In this document: positions 1-11,100 of the stretch, piece by piece
Position numbering within the stretch: position 1 is the stretch's first letter
How the letters are laid out: each line of letters begins with the position of its first letter
Origin: Costus lasius
Lineage: Eukaryota > Streptophyta > Magnoliopsida > Zingiberales > Costaceae
Reading direction: 5' to 3'
NCBI GenBank assembly: GCA_027563935.2
Contig: CM050449.1
Coordinates: forward strand, 79,763,178-79,827,177
DNA: 64,000 nucleotides
Made by a program: the position numbers and the translations under genes
The notes under the pieces: model-generated
Told to the model about the DNA's origin: nothing
The model's database searches: none
What the model saw: the letters and a program-made list of their open reading frames with translations, nothing else

Positions 1-477
1 GTTACAGAGTGGGGATTTATCCCTTCTCGTTGCTCAGCATAGCACATGGTGGTCCAGGGAGTAGGTCGGGTCAGCTTGACCGTGTAGGCTACATATGTGG
101 CGCATATGGTAGCACATGGAGGCAGCCATCTGAGGGGTCAGAGACTGTGTTGTACCAACTCAGTTGGCACAGTCTGCTGGATTGCCCAGATGAAGGGGAA
201 TCGCACGGGTTGGCGATCGGCAGGGAATGCCTACCGGAGATTAGTGCTTGTACTCTCTGTGCATCTTATCTCGCCTGAGCGGGACGCGGAGACCAAGTAT
301 GAAATCCGGATCCCATCTCACTAAAAGAGTACTACTCTTTCGGGCTGTTTTGCTGGATTTTTCAGCCAGATAAAATAGTGAGAAAAAGAATCTTTCTTAA
401 GTCCTGATTGATTCTTATACATTGATACTGACCTTGCTGTTCTTGCATTGTTGTAGATACCTGCAGCAACGAACACC
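1..477 (+). other. 5' untranslated leader of copy A (3' part)
   Basis: Base 1 aligns with about 7639 in copy B, so roughly the last 480 bases of the leader are present. It contains the leader hairpin CCAACTCAGTTGG (155-167) and the CTCGC/GCGGG hairpin just before gag. No coding capacity is supported; the short frames here recur in every F1 leader as a consequence of DNA similarity. Confidence 0.8.
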
Positions 478-3400
478 ATGAACTTCAATGTGCGATCCCT
501 ACTGGAAAGGGAGAAGTTTGCTAGGCCGAACTTCTCTGACTGGTTTGGACACCTTAAGATCGTTCTTCAGGCAGAGAGGAAACTGTATGTCCTCGAGAAG
601 GCGATACCGCCGCAGCCCGCTCCGAACGCCGCAAGGGCGGTTCGGGAAGCCTATGAAAAGCATGTCAATGATAGCATTGATGTCGCTTGCCTGATGCTAG
701 CGTCTATGACGCCACCGCTGCAGCGTCAGCATGAGGATATGTCGGCTATAGAGATTATAGCGAACCTCAAGATACTATATGCTGCACAGGCGAGGACAGA
801 GCGCTACAATTTGACGAAGCTCTTCTTTCAGAGCAAACTGGCTGAAGGGAGCCCAGTGGGAGCTCACGTGCTCAAGATGATTGGGCACAAGGAAGCTCTG
901 GAGAAACTGGGGCACACCATCAACCAGGAGCTTGCTGTGGATATTATTCTGCAGTCTCTCCCGCCTTCATTCGACGCGTTCATTATTAATTTTAATATGA
1001 ACAAAATCGATTGTACTCCGGCAGAGCTGCTGAATATGCTCCTCACCACTGAGGAGACTCTGAAGGGTAAGCCTTCAACCTCTGTCTTGATGGTTCCTTC
1101 TAGGAACAAGAAGAAGGGGAAGAAGGGCAAGGCCCCTGTCAAGAGCTACAGCAAGGCTCTGAAGCAGAAGGTTAAGCGGTCCAAGGAATACAGGTGTTTC
1201 CACTGTGGCCAGCTCGGTCACTGGAAAAAGGACTGTAAAGCGCTCCAAGGAGATAAGAGGGGAAGCTTCGCTTCTGGCTCAGGTATATTCGTGACTGAGG
1301 TCATGTTCTCTTCTTCTATATCATGGGTGTTGGACACTGCATGTGGAGTTCACATTTGTTCAAATGTACAGGAACTCAAGAGAAGAAGGCAGGTGGGACA
1401 GCATGAGGTGGACCTACGCGTTGGAAACGGGGCACGGGTTGCTGCTGTTGCTGTAGGAGACTATTTCATTTCTTTACCATCTGGACTTGTATTGGAACTA
1501 AACAATTGTTATTTTGTTCCCAGTATTACTAAAAATATTATCTCCATTCCTGCTCTTGTCAGGAAGGGATTTTCCTTTGAATGCAATATTTCAAAGTGTA
1601 TTTTGTCTTTTGATAATATTGTTTATGCAACTGGTTCAATTAACAATGGGTTATACATGTTGGACATGGAATGTTCTATACAGCAAATTGATATTAAGAA
1701 AGCCAAGTATGCTGATGACAGCACCTTGCTATGGCATAGTCGTTTAGGCCATATTAACGAGAAACGCATTAAGCGGTTGCATGATCATGGACTGCTGGGA
1801 TCATTCTCCTACAAGGAGATTGATACATGCAAGGCTTGTTTAATGGGTAAAATGACGAAGTCACCTTTTCTTCACAAAGGTCAAAGGGCTTCAGGTTTAC
1901 TTGACCTTATACACAGTGATGTGTGTGGGCCATTAAGTAAACATGCCAGAGGTGGCTATCAGTACTTCATTACCTTTACTGATGATTTCAGTAGGTATGG
2001 GTATGTCTTTTTAATGAGACATAAAAGTGAATCTTTTGACAAGTTCAAAGAGTTCAAAAATGAAGTACAGAATCAGCTAGGCCGAAATATCAAGGCACTT
2101 CGCTCAGATCGAGGTGGTGAATACCTAAGTCATGCGTTTACTGACTATCTGAAGGAGTGTGGGATCATCTCACAGCTCACTCCGCCAGGAACACCGCAAT
2201 GGAATGGTGTGTCCGAGAGGAGAAATAGAACGTTACTTGATATGGTTCGTTCTATGATGAGTCAGGCTACTCTTCCATACTCCTTTTGGGGTTTTGCGCT
2301 GGAAACAGCTGCAAAGGTACTAAACCGAGTGCCATCCAAGGCAGTTTCAAAGACGCCATATGAGTTATGGTATGGGAAACAGCCAAGCTTGTCATTTATC
2401 AGGATCTGGGGCTGCGAGGCTTATGTCAAAAAGCTCGCCTCTGGGAAACTAGAGAGCAGATCTGACAAATGTATCTTTGTCGATTACCCTAAGGAAACTA
2501 AGGGTTATTGTTTCTACGATCCCAAAGAGAACAAGGTTTTTGTTGCTCGGACGGCCATATTTCTTGAGAAGGAGTTTCTTCTGCAAGAGGCCAGTGGGAG
2601 AGAAATAAAGCTGGATGAGAATCCAGAGGAAGGACAAAGTAGTCAAGCACAGTTGGATGAGCCTGAGCCGGTAGAACAGGTTATTGAACAACCTGAGGCT
2701 CAGATATCACGGGAACCGCGAAGATCGGGAAGGATCCGTCGACAACCTGAGCGTTATGACGGAGTCTACATCATTGATAATGATGAACCCCTCACTTATG
2801 CGGATGCGGTCAGTGGACCGGAGTCAGCGAGATGGCTTGAAGCTATGCGCGCCGAGATGGACTCCATGTCAGATAACCAAGTTTGGGATTTGGTTGATCC
2901 GCCTCCGGGAGTTATCCCTATAGGCTGTAAATGGATCTTCAAGAAGAAGATTGACATGGATGGTAACGTAGTTACCAATAAAGGCAGGCTAGTTGCGAAA
3001 GGTTTCAAACAAATCTACGGGATAGATTATGATGAAACTTTCTCACCTGTAGCCATGTTTAAGTCTATTCGGATTCTTTTCGCGATAGCTGCATACTATG
3101 ATTATGAGATCTGGCAGATGGATGTGAAAACAGCTTTCCTGAATGGAAATCTGGATGAGGATGTGTATATGACACAACCAGAAGGTTTCACTAATCCAGC
3201 AGATCGTCATAAGATATGCAAGTTAAAGAAGTCCATTTATGGACTTAAGCAAGCATCAAGAAGCTGGAATATTCGTTTTGATGAATCAGTTACTGAGTTT
3301 GGTTTCATCAAGAACGAGGATGACCCGTGTGTATATAAGAGGTTTAGTGGGAGCGTGATTACTTTTCTAGTCCTCTACGTCGATGACATCTTGATCATTG

Positions 3401-4359
3401 GAAATGACATTCCTGAAATGCATGCTGTGAAGGCATGGCTGAGGAAATGTTTCCAGATGAAAGATTTAGGAGAAGCAGCCTATGTGTTAGGTGTGAAGAT
3501 CTACAGGGATAGATCTAAGAGGCTTCTCGGGCTGTGCCAGAGTACTTACATCGATAAGGTCCTGGAGAGATTTCATTTAGAGAATTCTAAACGAGGATAT
3601 CTTCCAGTCAGACATGGTCTGAATCTTTCAAAGAGTCAGTGTCCACAAACACAGACTGAGAAAGATGAAATGGACAATACGCCTTATGCTTCGGCTATTG
3701 GATCCATTATGTATGCGATGTTGTGTACTCGCCCAGACGTCGCTTACGGGTTAAGCGTAACCAGTCGTTTCCAAAGTAATCCAGGTATGGCGCACTGGAT
3801 TGCAGTCAAGAACATTTTAAAATATCTGCGGAGGACCAAAGATATGTTCTTGATATATGGTGGTCAGGAAGAACTCAGTATTGAAGGATATACTGACGCT
3901 TCGTTCCAGTCGGACCAGGATGATTTCCGATCGCAATCAGGCTATGTTTTTAGCTTGAATGGAGGAGCAGTGGTGTGGAAGAGTTTCAAACAGTCAACTG
4001 TTGCTGATTCCACAACAGAAGCCGAGTATGTTGCAGCCTCGGAAGCATCCAAGGAGGCAGTGTGAATTCGTAAGTTCGTGAGAGAACTTGGTGTCGTTCC
4101 TTCGAGTGCAGATCCTTTGGTTATCTTCTGTGATAACACTGGAGCAATCGCACAAGCAAAGGAACCGCGGTCGCACCAGAAGTCCAAGCACATACAGAGA
4201 CGGTTTCATTTGATCAGGGAGATCATAGATCGTGGCGAGATCAAAGTCTGCAAGGTTCATACAGATGACAATCTGGCAGACCCGCTTACCAAGCCTCTGG
4301 CGCAGCAGAAGCATGAGAAGCACTGTAATAATATGGGTTTGAGATTTCTCAACCATTAG
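478..4359 (+). pseudogene. F1 copy A gag-pol polyprotein, one nonsense codon
   Basis: Copia polyprotein: gag, zinc knuckle, protease, integrase, RT and RNase H in one frame, starting MNFNVRS at 478 as in copy B. The frame is open to a TGA at 4063-4065, where intact copies have TGG (Trp of the EAVWIRKF stretch in RNase H). It then continues in the same frame to TAG at 4357-4359, so one point change is the only break seen. The stop removes the last 98 codons, including the CDNTGAIAQ part of RNase H. Copy-specific changes include VDYPKE for VGYPKE and VTNKGRL for VTYKGRL. The RT motif YVDD and the integrase acidic residues are intact. A truncated product with active integrase and RT could still be made, but RNase H should be defective. 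Confidence 0.93.
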
Positions 4360-4370
4360 ATTAAGTGCAA

Positions 4371-4378
4371 GTGGGAGA
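4371..4378 (+). other. Polypurine tract of copy A
   Basis: GTGGGAGA lies one base before the LTR start TGTTGGGG and 11 bases after the gag-pol stop. It is the usual copia plus-strand primer position. The same octamer is found before the 3' LTR of every F1 and F2 copy in the window. Confidence 0.85.
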
Positions 4379-4379
4379 T

Positions 4380-6295
4380 TGTTGGGGTATGCCCTTAAGG
4401 CTAATGTTTGAGGCCTATGGGAATGTATCTGTATCATGTAATAAACTGTTATGTTTATAAAGGCATGGTTATTATTCAGTTGTCTACATTGTCTGCTGCA
4501 ATATATGTTCTTCTGAATAATGTCTCAAAGCTGTTCAGCTGGGCTGACATGCTATATGTCCTTAGTCGAGATATCTTGGTGAACATGAGACAGCCTTGAT
4601 ATGATTGAGACTAATATGTGTTCTAATCTTATAGGATGCTTCGAGCATGGAATAAGATGTAGACTCATGGGTACATTGGATGTACTGGACAGACCCTACT
4701 AGGTTATTCAATTGTTTGTCACAATGTGAATAATCCTTGAGTGCAACAAGTGGCACATTTCCTTTGACTTGAGATCACTTGTGTTTTCTAAATGATGATT
4801 GTCATTGTTTTGAGGTAGTTCAATATCATTTGAAACATAATGATTATAGACTATCTTGGATGGTGAGCTTGAGTCAGGTTAGGGCACTAGTGATAGACAT
4901 AGGATTGCCGTCTCCTTGTTTAAGGAGTGTGATGTTCTAAAGGGGCCCCCTGGATGAGATGATTGAGAAAAGAGTATGGCCATACCCAGGTGACAGTGTT
5001 CATCTGTTCTAATCATGCTCGTCATATTGGAGTTACAAGCTTGACACGCTTGTCCAATAAGAACATCCAGTGGCAAAGGACATATGTATGCCTAGTGAAG
5101 TTGATTCACACTTGTGCTGTTTTTGGGTGTAGTCTTGGAAGACTCTTTTCTTTATATCGGGAGACAGTGATGTGTTGCTAGATACCCCTCACTGATCGTG
5201 ATGACGTGAGTTATCGTTACCGACATTTAAAGGAAACCCTTAGGGTCGCACAATTTGATGATATGGCTTACTTAAGTCAGATCGTGTGGACTGAATTGTT
5301 TAGGTTCAGTTTAAAGGGATTTAATCTCTGATTGTAAGTGAGATCTGGTCTGATCATGTTTGATTGATTAGGGCTTGAGATCGGTAAGCTTCGATCGAGA
5401 GAATGGATGCTAGATCGGTCAGATCAGGAGCATTAAGAGATCAACGGTCAGATCAAAAGCCTTATGGTTTAATTATGATTTGGGCTAGTTGCTTGGCTTG
5501 ATTGGTTCTTAAATTGAACCAAAATGAACCGGCTCACTAAATGAGCGCATGGTTCAAGGGGAGAGTAGTTGACGACATGTTCACTTGGTGTGAACGTTGG
5601 GGCGATGAGTGGTTACTATTTTTAGTAACCATGATCTCCACTTGGAGAGCGCTCTCGTCCAAATAGAGTATGCTCTATTTTCGCCTCTACGATTTTTTCT
5701 CTCTCGCCCAGATTCCTCTCGACACCTTGTGTGAGTGCGGCGACGCTTGAAGGATAGAGGAGGATTCGGCCAAGAGAGATCGAGATCTCATCATTCCCTT
5801 TCACTCGACAAGGACCTCTTGGAACCTTGCTAGCACAAGGAGCACCAAGGGAGATAGCGTCATCATCCTGTGTGTGACGACAAGGAGAAGATCTCATTTG
5901 ATCTTTGCTTCCAAGGCGCCATCTTGAAATGGCCATGGTATGAATTCTTTTTCATATTTTAAAGTTGATCATAATACATGCTATGCGATCTTAGAAACCC
6001 TCTTCCGCTGTTTTAAATCCCTTACTTGCGCCTATTAGGGTTTCCTTACCTCTTTAGGGGACTTTCACCAAGGGATAAGCGCATCTTCATCTTGTGTGCG
6101 AGACTTTGGAGAAGAGGCGATTGCATCTTTACTTCCAAGGCGCCATCTTGAAATGGCATCGGTATGAATTTATTTTCATGCATATAAAGTTGATTATTTT
6201 ACATGTATGAGATCCTATGAAACCCTAGTATCCGCTGCATATCTTACTTGCGCCACCATAGGGTTTTCGCCCCCCTTTGGTTAGGGGAACCTTCA
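4380..6295 (+). repeat. F1 LTR shared by copies A (3') and B (5'), 1,916 bp
   Basis: Starts TGTTGGGGTATGCC directly after a polypurine tract and ends in CTTCA directly before ATTGGTATCAGAGC. It is about 240 bp longer than the B 3' LTR because the U5-like end is present twice (5843-6065 and 6066-6295). U3 carries the dyads GTTCAC-TTGGT-GTGAAC (5579-5595) and GGTTACTATTTTTAGTAACC (5611-5630). An LTR supplies promoter, polyadenylation signal and integration ends; here it would drive copy B. Confidence 0.93.
5843..6295 (+). repeat. Diverged tandem duplication of the LTR 3' end (R/U5)
   Basis: Unit 1 (5843-6065) and unit 2 (6066-6295) both begin CACCAAGGGA, share the central GCGCCATCTTGAAATGGC and the GTATGAATT that follows, and end in a GGGTTT...TTAGGGGA region. 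They are similar but clearly diverged, so the duplication is old. The B 3' LTR has a single unit of 230 bp (13466-13695) nearly identical to unit 2. Confidence 0.85.
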
Positions 6296-6297
6296 AT

Positions 6298-6309
6298 TGG
6301 TATCAGAGC
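6298..6309 (+). other. Primer-binding site of copy B
   Basis: TGGTATCAGAGC, complementary to the 3' end of plant initiator-Met tRNA, two bases after the LTR end. It primes minus-strand synthesis and confirms that the shared LTR functions as the 5' LTR of B. Confidence 0.92.
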
Positions 6310-7024
6310 CTGGTCTATGCATGTTTTATGATTGCTTTAGCCATTTTTGTGATCCTTGTTTGCTTAGATCTATACATGCGAAATTCATCTTTAGTTGAAG
6401 CATTATATGCGAAAATTAAATATGTATAGTTGGCGCATGTTTTTGTGGCGCTTAGTTTGTTTTTGTTAAAAACATTTCACTTGCGCGATCTCACTTAGAT
6501 CTAAGCGCCTGCTGTAAACCCTTAAACGGGTTAGTAGGGTTGAAATCACCCCCTAGGTCAGATCCAATCAGTCTGATCAGACTATCTGACAGCCTTGATG
6601 GGTCGACTGGATAGCACCTTGGCGCAAGCTTGAGGTGGCTATAGGTCGACTGCAGACAGGCGTGTAGCGATGTCTGATTGAGACGACCCATGAACGCACC
6701 TGAGTTAGGCCCGGGGTCACACCCGCTTGCCAGACCTCAGCGTGGTCGTTCAGCCCTTGGCGCATGCATGGTTGGCCTTTTGGTCGACTCAAGTCAGTTA
6801 GGACTTGGTGCATGCAAGGGCAGTGGATCTAACTAGGTTGGATGAGTGGATCCCTATTAATGGACCGTTGTAAGGTTGTAGGGCATATAAGAAAATTAAA
6901 ATTGAAGCCTATGGGGTTTTTCGAAAATTTTAATTTTTATGGATCACATGATTTTTGAATGATGCCATATGTTTGTCTATTTACTCTTATGTGGGCTGCC
7001 CATATTAATTGTGTGCTGTGCTGG

Positions 7025-7120
7025 GGCCTGCGAGCCTGGAATTATGGTTGTAAATTAATTATTGTGATCTGCGTATCACATTGTTTTAATTTATAAAATG
7101 TTATTGACCTGCGTGTCAAT
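7025..7120 (+). other. Three leader hairpins with a common CTGCG(A/T) loop
   Basis: Hairpin a: GGC, loop CTGCGA, GCC (7025-7036). Hairpin b: TGTGAT, loop CTGCGT, ATCACA (7063-7080). Hairpin c: ATTGAC, loop CTGCGT, GTCAAT (7103-7120). The stems are unrelated but the hexamer loop is the same. Copies E (52660-52754) and C (35856-35948, -) keep all three, with the last loop base A or T. Confidence 0.7.
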
Positions 7121-7582
7121 CTTGTCTAGATAGTTAAATTTGTAATTTAATTAGACAAGAGCACAAAGCACACTTGGCAGAGGCGCTTGCAGCAGTGGCT
7201 GGACTAGGTGGGAGGTCTAGGGTTCGACCCTATGACCTGGCGCAAATTCCTGGTGGGCGCACCAGAGCTGCAGATGGCGCTTGGGCCCAGGTTTGGGCCA
7301 GATGAGCAGCAAAAGGCCCTATGAAGAAAAGCAAGTCAAGACTTAAGTTAAATTAAGGTCTTACTAGGGCTATGGGCTTTTACCACATAAGATTCATGCT
7401 TTCTTTTATTATTGTTTAAATATTAGAACTGCATGATTAGTTTATCTTCTGCTATCACCATAGGAATTGCATGATAGTGAAGAAGATACAAAGACCGTTA
7501 AAATCCAACGCTAAAATATCAAGCTCGTAAGCCTTCTGACGCGAAACCTCACTGTTCTGATTATCGTTGGAGCCGTGTTGTA

Positions 7583-7920
7583 CCCACTCAGTGGGCACGT
7601 CCATCTATCTTCAGACGGTGTGGGATTACACCTGTGTGTTACAGAGTAGGGATTTATCCCTTCTCGTTGCTCAGCATAGCACATGGTGGTCCAGGGAGTA
7701 GGTCGGGTCAGCTTGACCATGTAGGCTACATATGTGGCGCATATGGTAGCACATGGAGGCAGCCATCTGTGGGATCAGAGACTGTGTTGTACCAACTCAG
7801 TTGGCACAGTCTGCTGGATTGCCCAGATGAAGGGGAATCGCACGGGTTGGCGATCGGCAGGGACTGCCTACCGGAGATTAGTGCTTGTACTCTCTGTGCA
7901 TCTTATCTCGCCTGAGCGGG
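7583..7920 (+). other. Three pre-gag leader hairpins that covary between families
   Basis: h1 CCCAC-TCA-GTGGG (7583-7595), h2 CCAAC-TCA-GTTGG (7792-7804), h3 CTCGC-CTGA-GCGGG (7907-7920, one G-U pair). Equivalent positions in F2 and F3 hold CCCAC-CCTC-GTGGG, TCCAGC-CCTC-GCTGGA, and CCCAC/GTGGG or ACTCAC/GTGAGT. Stem sequences differ while pairing is kept, at similar spacing (about 210 then 113 bases). Confidence 0.7.
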
Positions 7921-8113
7921 ACGCGGAGACCAAGTATGAAATCCGGATCCCATCTCACTAAAAGAGTGTCTACTCTTTCGGACTATTTAATGGATTTTTC
8001 AGTCAGATAAAATAGTGAGAAAAGGAATCTTTCTTAAGTCCTGATTGATTCTTAACATTGATACTGACCTTGCTGTTCTTGCATTGTTGTAGATACCTGC
8101 AGCAACGAACACC

Positions 8114-11100
8114 ATGAACTTCAATGTGCGATCCCTACTGGAAACGGAGAAGTTTGCTGGGCCGAACTTCTCCGACTGGTTCGGACACCTTAAGATCGTT
8201 CTTAAGGCAGAGAGGAAACTGTATGTCCTCGAGACGGCAATACCGCCTCAACCCGCTCCGAACGCCGCAAGGGCGGTTCGGGAAGCCTATGAAAAGCACG
8301 TCAATGATAGCATTGATGTCGCTTGCCTGATGCTAGCGTCTATGACGCCACCGCTGCAGCGTCAGCATGAGGATATGTCGGCTATAGAGATGATAGCGAA
8401 CCTCAAGATGCTGTATGCTGCACAGGCGAGGACAGAGCGCTATAATCTGACAAAGCTTTTCTTTCAGAGCAAACTGGCTGAAGGGAGCCCAGTGGGAGCT
8501 CACGTGCTCAAAATGATTGGGCACAAGGAGGCTCTAGAGAAACTGGGGCATACCATCAACCAGGAGCTTGCTGTGGATATTATTCTACAGTCTCTCCCGC
8601 CTTCATTCGACGCGTTCATTATTAACTTTAATATGAACAAAATCGATTGTACTCCGGCAGAGCTGCTGAATATGCTCCTCACTACTGAGGAGACTCTGAA
8701 GGGAAAGCCTTCGACCTCTGTCTTAATGGTTCCTTCTAGGAACAACAAGAAGAAGGGGAAGAAGGGCAAGACCCCTGTCAAGAGCTACAGCAAGGCTCTG
8801 AAGCAGAAGGTTAAGCGGTCCAAGGAATACAGGTGTTTCCACTGTGGCCAGCTGGGTCACTGGAAAAAGGACTGTAAAGCGCTCCAAGGAGATAAGAGGG
8901 GAAGCATCGCTTCTGGCTCAGGTATATTCGTGACTGAGGTCATGTTTTCTTCTTCTATATCATGGGTGTTGGACACTGCATGTGGAGTTCACATTTGTTC
9001 AAATGTACAGGAACTCAAGAGAAGAAGGCAGGTGGGACAGCATGAAGTGGACCTACGCGTTGGAAACGGGGCACGGGTTGCTGCTGTTGCTGTAGGAGAC
9101 TATTTCATTTCTTTACCATCTGGACTTGTATTGGAACTAAACAGTTGTTATTTTGTTCCCAGTATTACTAAAAATATTATCTCCATTCCTGCTCTTGTCA
9201 GGAAGGGTTTTTCCTTTGAATGCAATATTTCAAAGTGTGTTTTATCTTATGATAATATTGTTTATGCAACTGGTTCAATTAGCAATGGGTTATACATGTT
9301 GGACATGGAATGTTCTATACAGAAAATTGATATTAAGAAAGCCAAGAATACTGATGACAGCACCTTGCTATGGCATAGTCGTTTAGGCCATATAAACGAG
9401 AAACGCATTAAGCGGTTGCATGATCATGGACTGCTGGGATCATTCTCCTACAAGGAGATTGATACATGCAAAGCTTGTTTAATGGGTAAAATAACGAAGT
9501 TACCTTTTCCTAACAAAGGACAAAGGGCTTCAGGTTTACTTGACCTTATACACACTGATGTGTGTGGGCCATTTAGTAAACATGCCAGAGGTGGCTATCA
9601 GTACTTCATTACCTTTACTGATGATTTCAGTAGATATGGGTATGTCTTTTTAATGAGACATAAAAGTGAATCTTTTGACAAGTTCAAAGAGTTCAAGAAT
9701 GAAGTACAAAATCAGCTAGGCCGAAATATCAAGGCACTTCGTTCTGATCGAGGTGGTGAATACCTAAGTCATGCGTTTACTGACTATTTGAAGGAGTGTG
9801 GGATTATCTCACAGCTCACTCCGCCAGGAACACCGCAATGGAATGGTGTGTCCGAAAGGAGAAATAGAACGTTACTTGATATGGTTCGTTCTATGATGAG
9901 TCAGGCTGCTCTACCCTACTCCTTTTGGGGTTTTGCACTGGAAACAGCTGCAAAGGTACTAAACCGAGTGCCATCCAAGGCAGTTTCTAAGACGCCATAT
10001 GAGTTATGGTATGGAAAACAGCCAAGCTTGACATTTATCAGGATCTGGGGCTGCGAGGCTTACGTTAAAAAGCTCGCCTCTGGGAACCTAGAGAGCAGAT
10101 CTGACAAATGTATCTTTGTCGGTTACCCTAAGGAAACTAAGGGTTATTATTTCTACGATCCCAAAGAGAACAAGGTTTTTGTTGCTCGGACGGCCATATT
10201 TCTTGAGAAGGAGTTTCTTCTGCAAGAGGCCAGTGGGAGAGAAATAAAACTGGATGAGAATCCAGAGGAAGGACAAAGTGCTCAAGCAGAATTGGATGAG
10301 CATGAGCCAGTAGATCAGGTAATTCAACAACCTGAGGCTCAGATATCACGGGAACCGCGAAGATCGGGAAGGATCCGTCGACAGCCTGAGCGCTATGACG
10401 GAGTCTACATCATTGATAATGATGAACCCCTCACTTATGCGGATGCGGTCAGTGGACCGGAGTCAGCGAGATGGCTTGAAGCTATGCGCGCCGAGATGGA
10501 CTCCATGTCAGATAACCAAGTTTGGGATTTGGTTGATCCGCCTCCGGGAGTTATCCCTATTGGCTGTAAATGGATCTTCAAGAAGAAGATTGACATGGAT
10601 GGTAACGTGGTTACCTATAAAGGCAGGCTAGTTGCGAAAGGTTTCAAACAAATCTACGGGATAGATTATGATGAAACTTTCTCACCTGTAGCTATGTTTA
10701 AGTCTATTCGGATTCTTTTCGCGATAGCTGCATATTATGATTATGAGATCTGGCAGATGGATGTGAAAACAGCTTTCCTTAATGGAAATCTGGATGAGGA
10801 TGTGTATATGACACAACCAGAAGGTTTCACTAATCCATCAGATCGTCATAAGATATGCAAGTTAAAGAAGTCCATTTATGGACTTAAGCAAGCATCAAGA
10901 AGCTGGAATATTCGTTTTGATGAATCAGTCACGGAATTCGGTTTCATCAAGAACGAGGATGACCCGTGTGTATATAAGAGGTTTAGTGGGAGCATAATTA
11001 CTTTCCTAGTCCTCTACGTCGATGATATCTTGATCATTGGAAATGACATTCCTGAAATGCATGCTGTGAAGGCATGGTTAAGGAAATGTTTCCAGATGAA

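Larger units (their letters stand above)
6310..8113 (+). other. 5' untranslated leader of copy B, about 1.8 kb
   Basis: No supported coding sequence between PBS and gag. The leader is rich in short perfect dyads. Three at 7025-7120 present a CTGCG(A/T) loop, and three more lie at 7583-7595, 7792-7804 and 7907-7920. The length and dyad order are kept in the leaders of C, D and E. A role in packaging, dimerisation or translation is inference. Confidence 0.8.

Noticed and set aside
7634..7915. 93-codon frame in the F1 leader, present in several copies
   Set aside because: It overlaps the conserved hairpins; its conservation follows the RNA structure and general copy similarity, and copies carry it at different lengths.
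8964..9000. Protease motif DTACG instead of the usual D-S/T-G
   Set aside because: Considered as a sign of inactivation, but all five F1 copies share it and Tnt1-type copia proteases also have Ala at this place, so it is a family trait.
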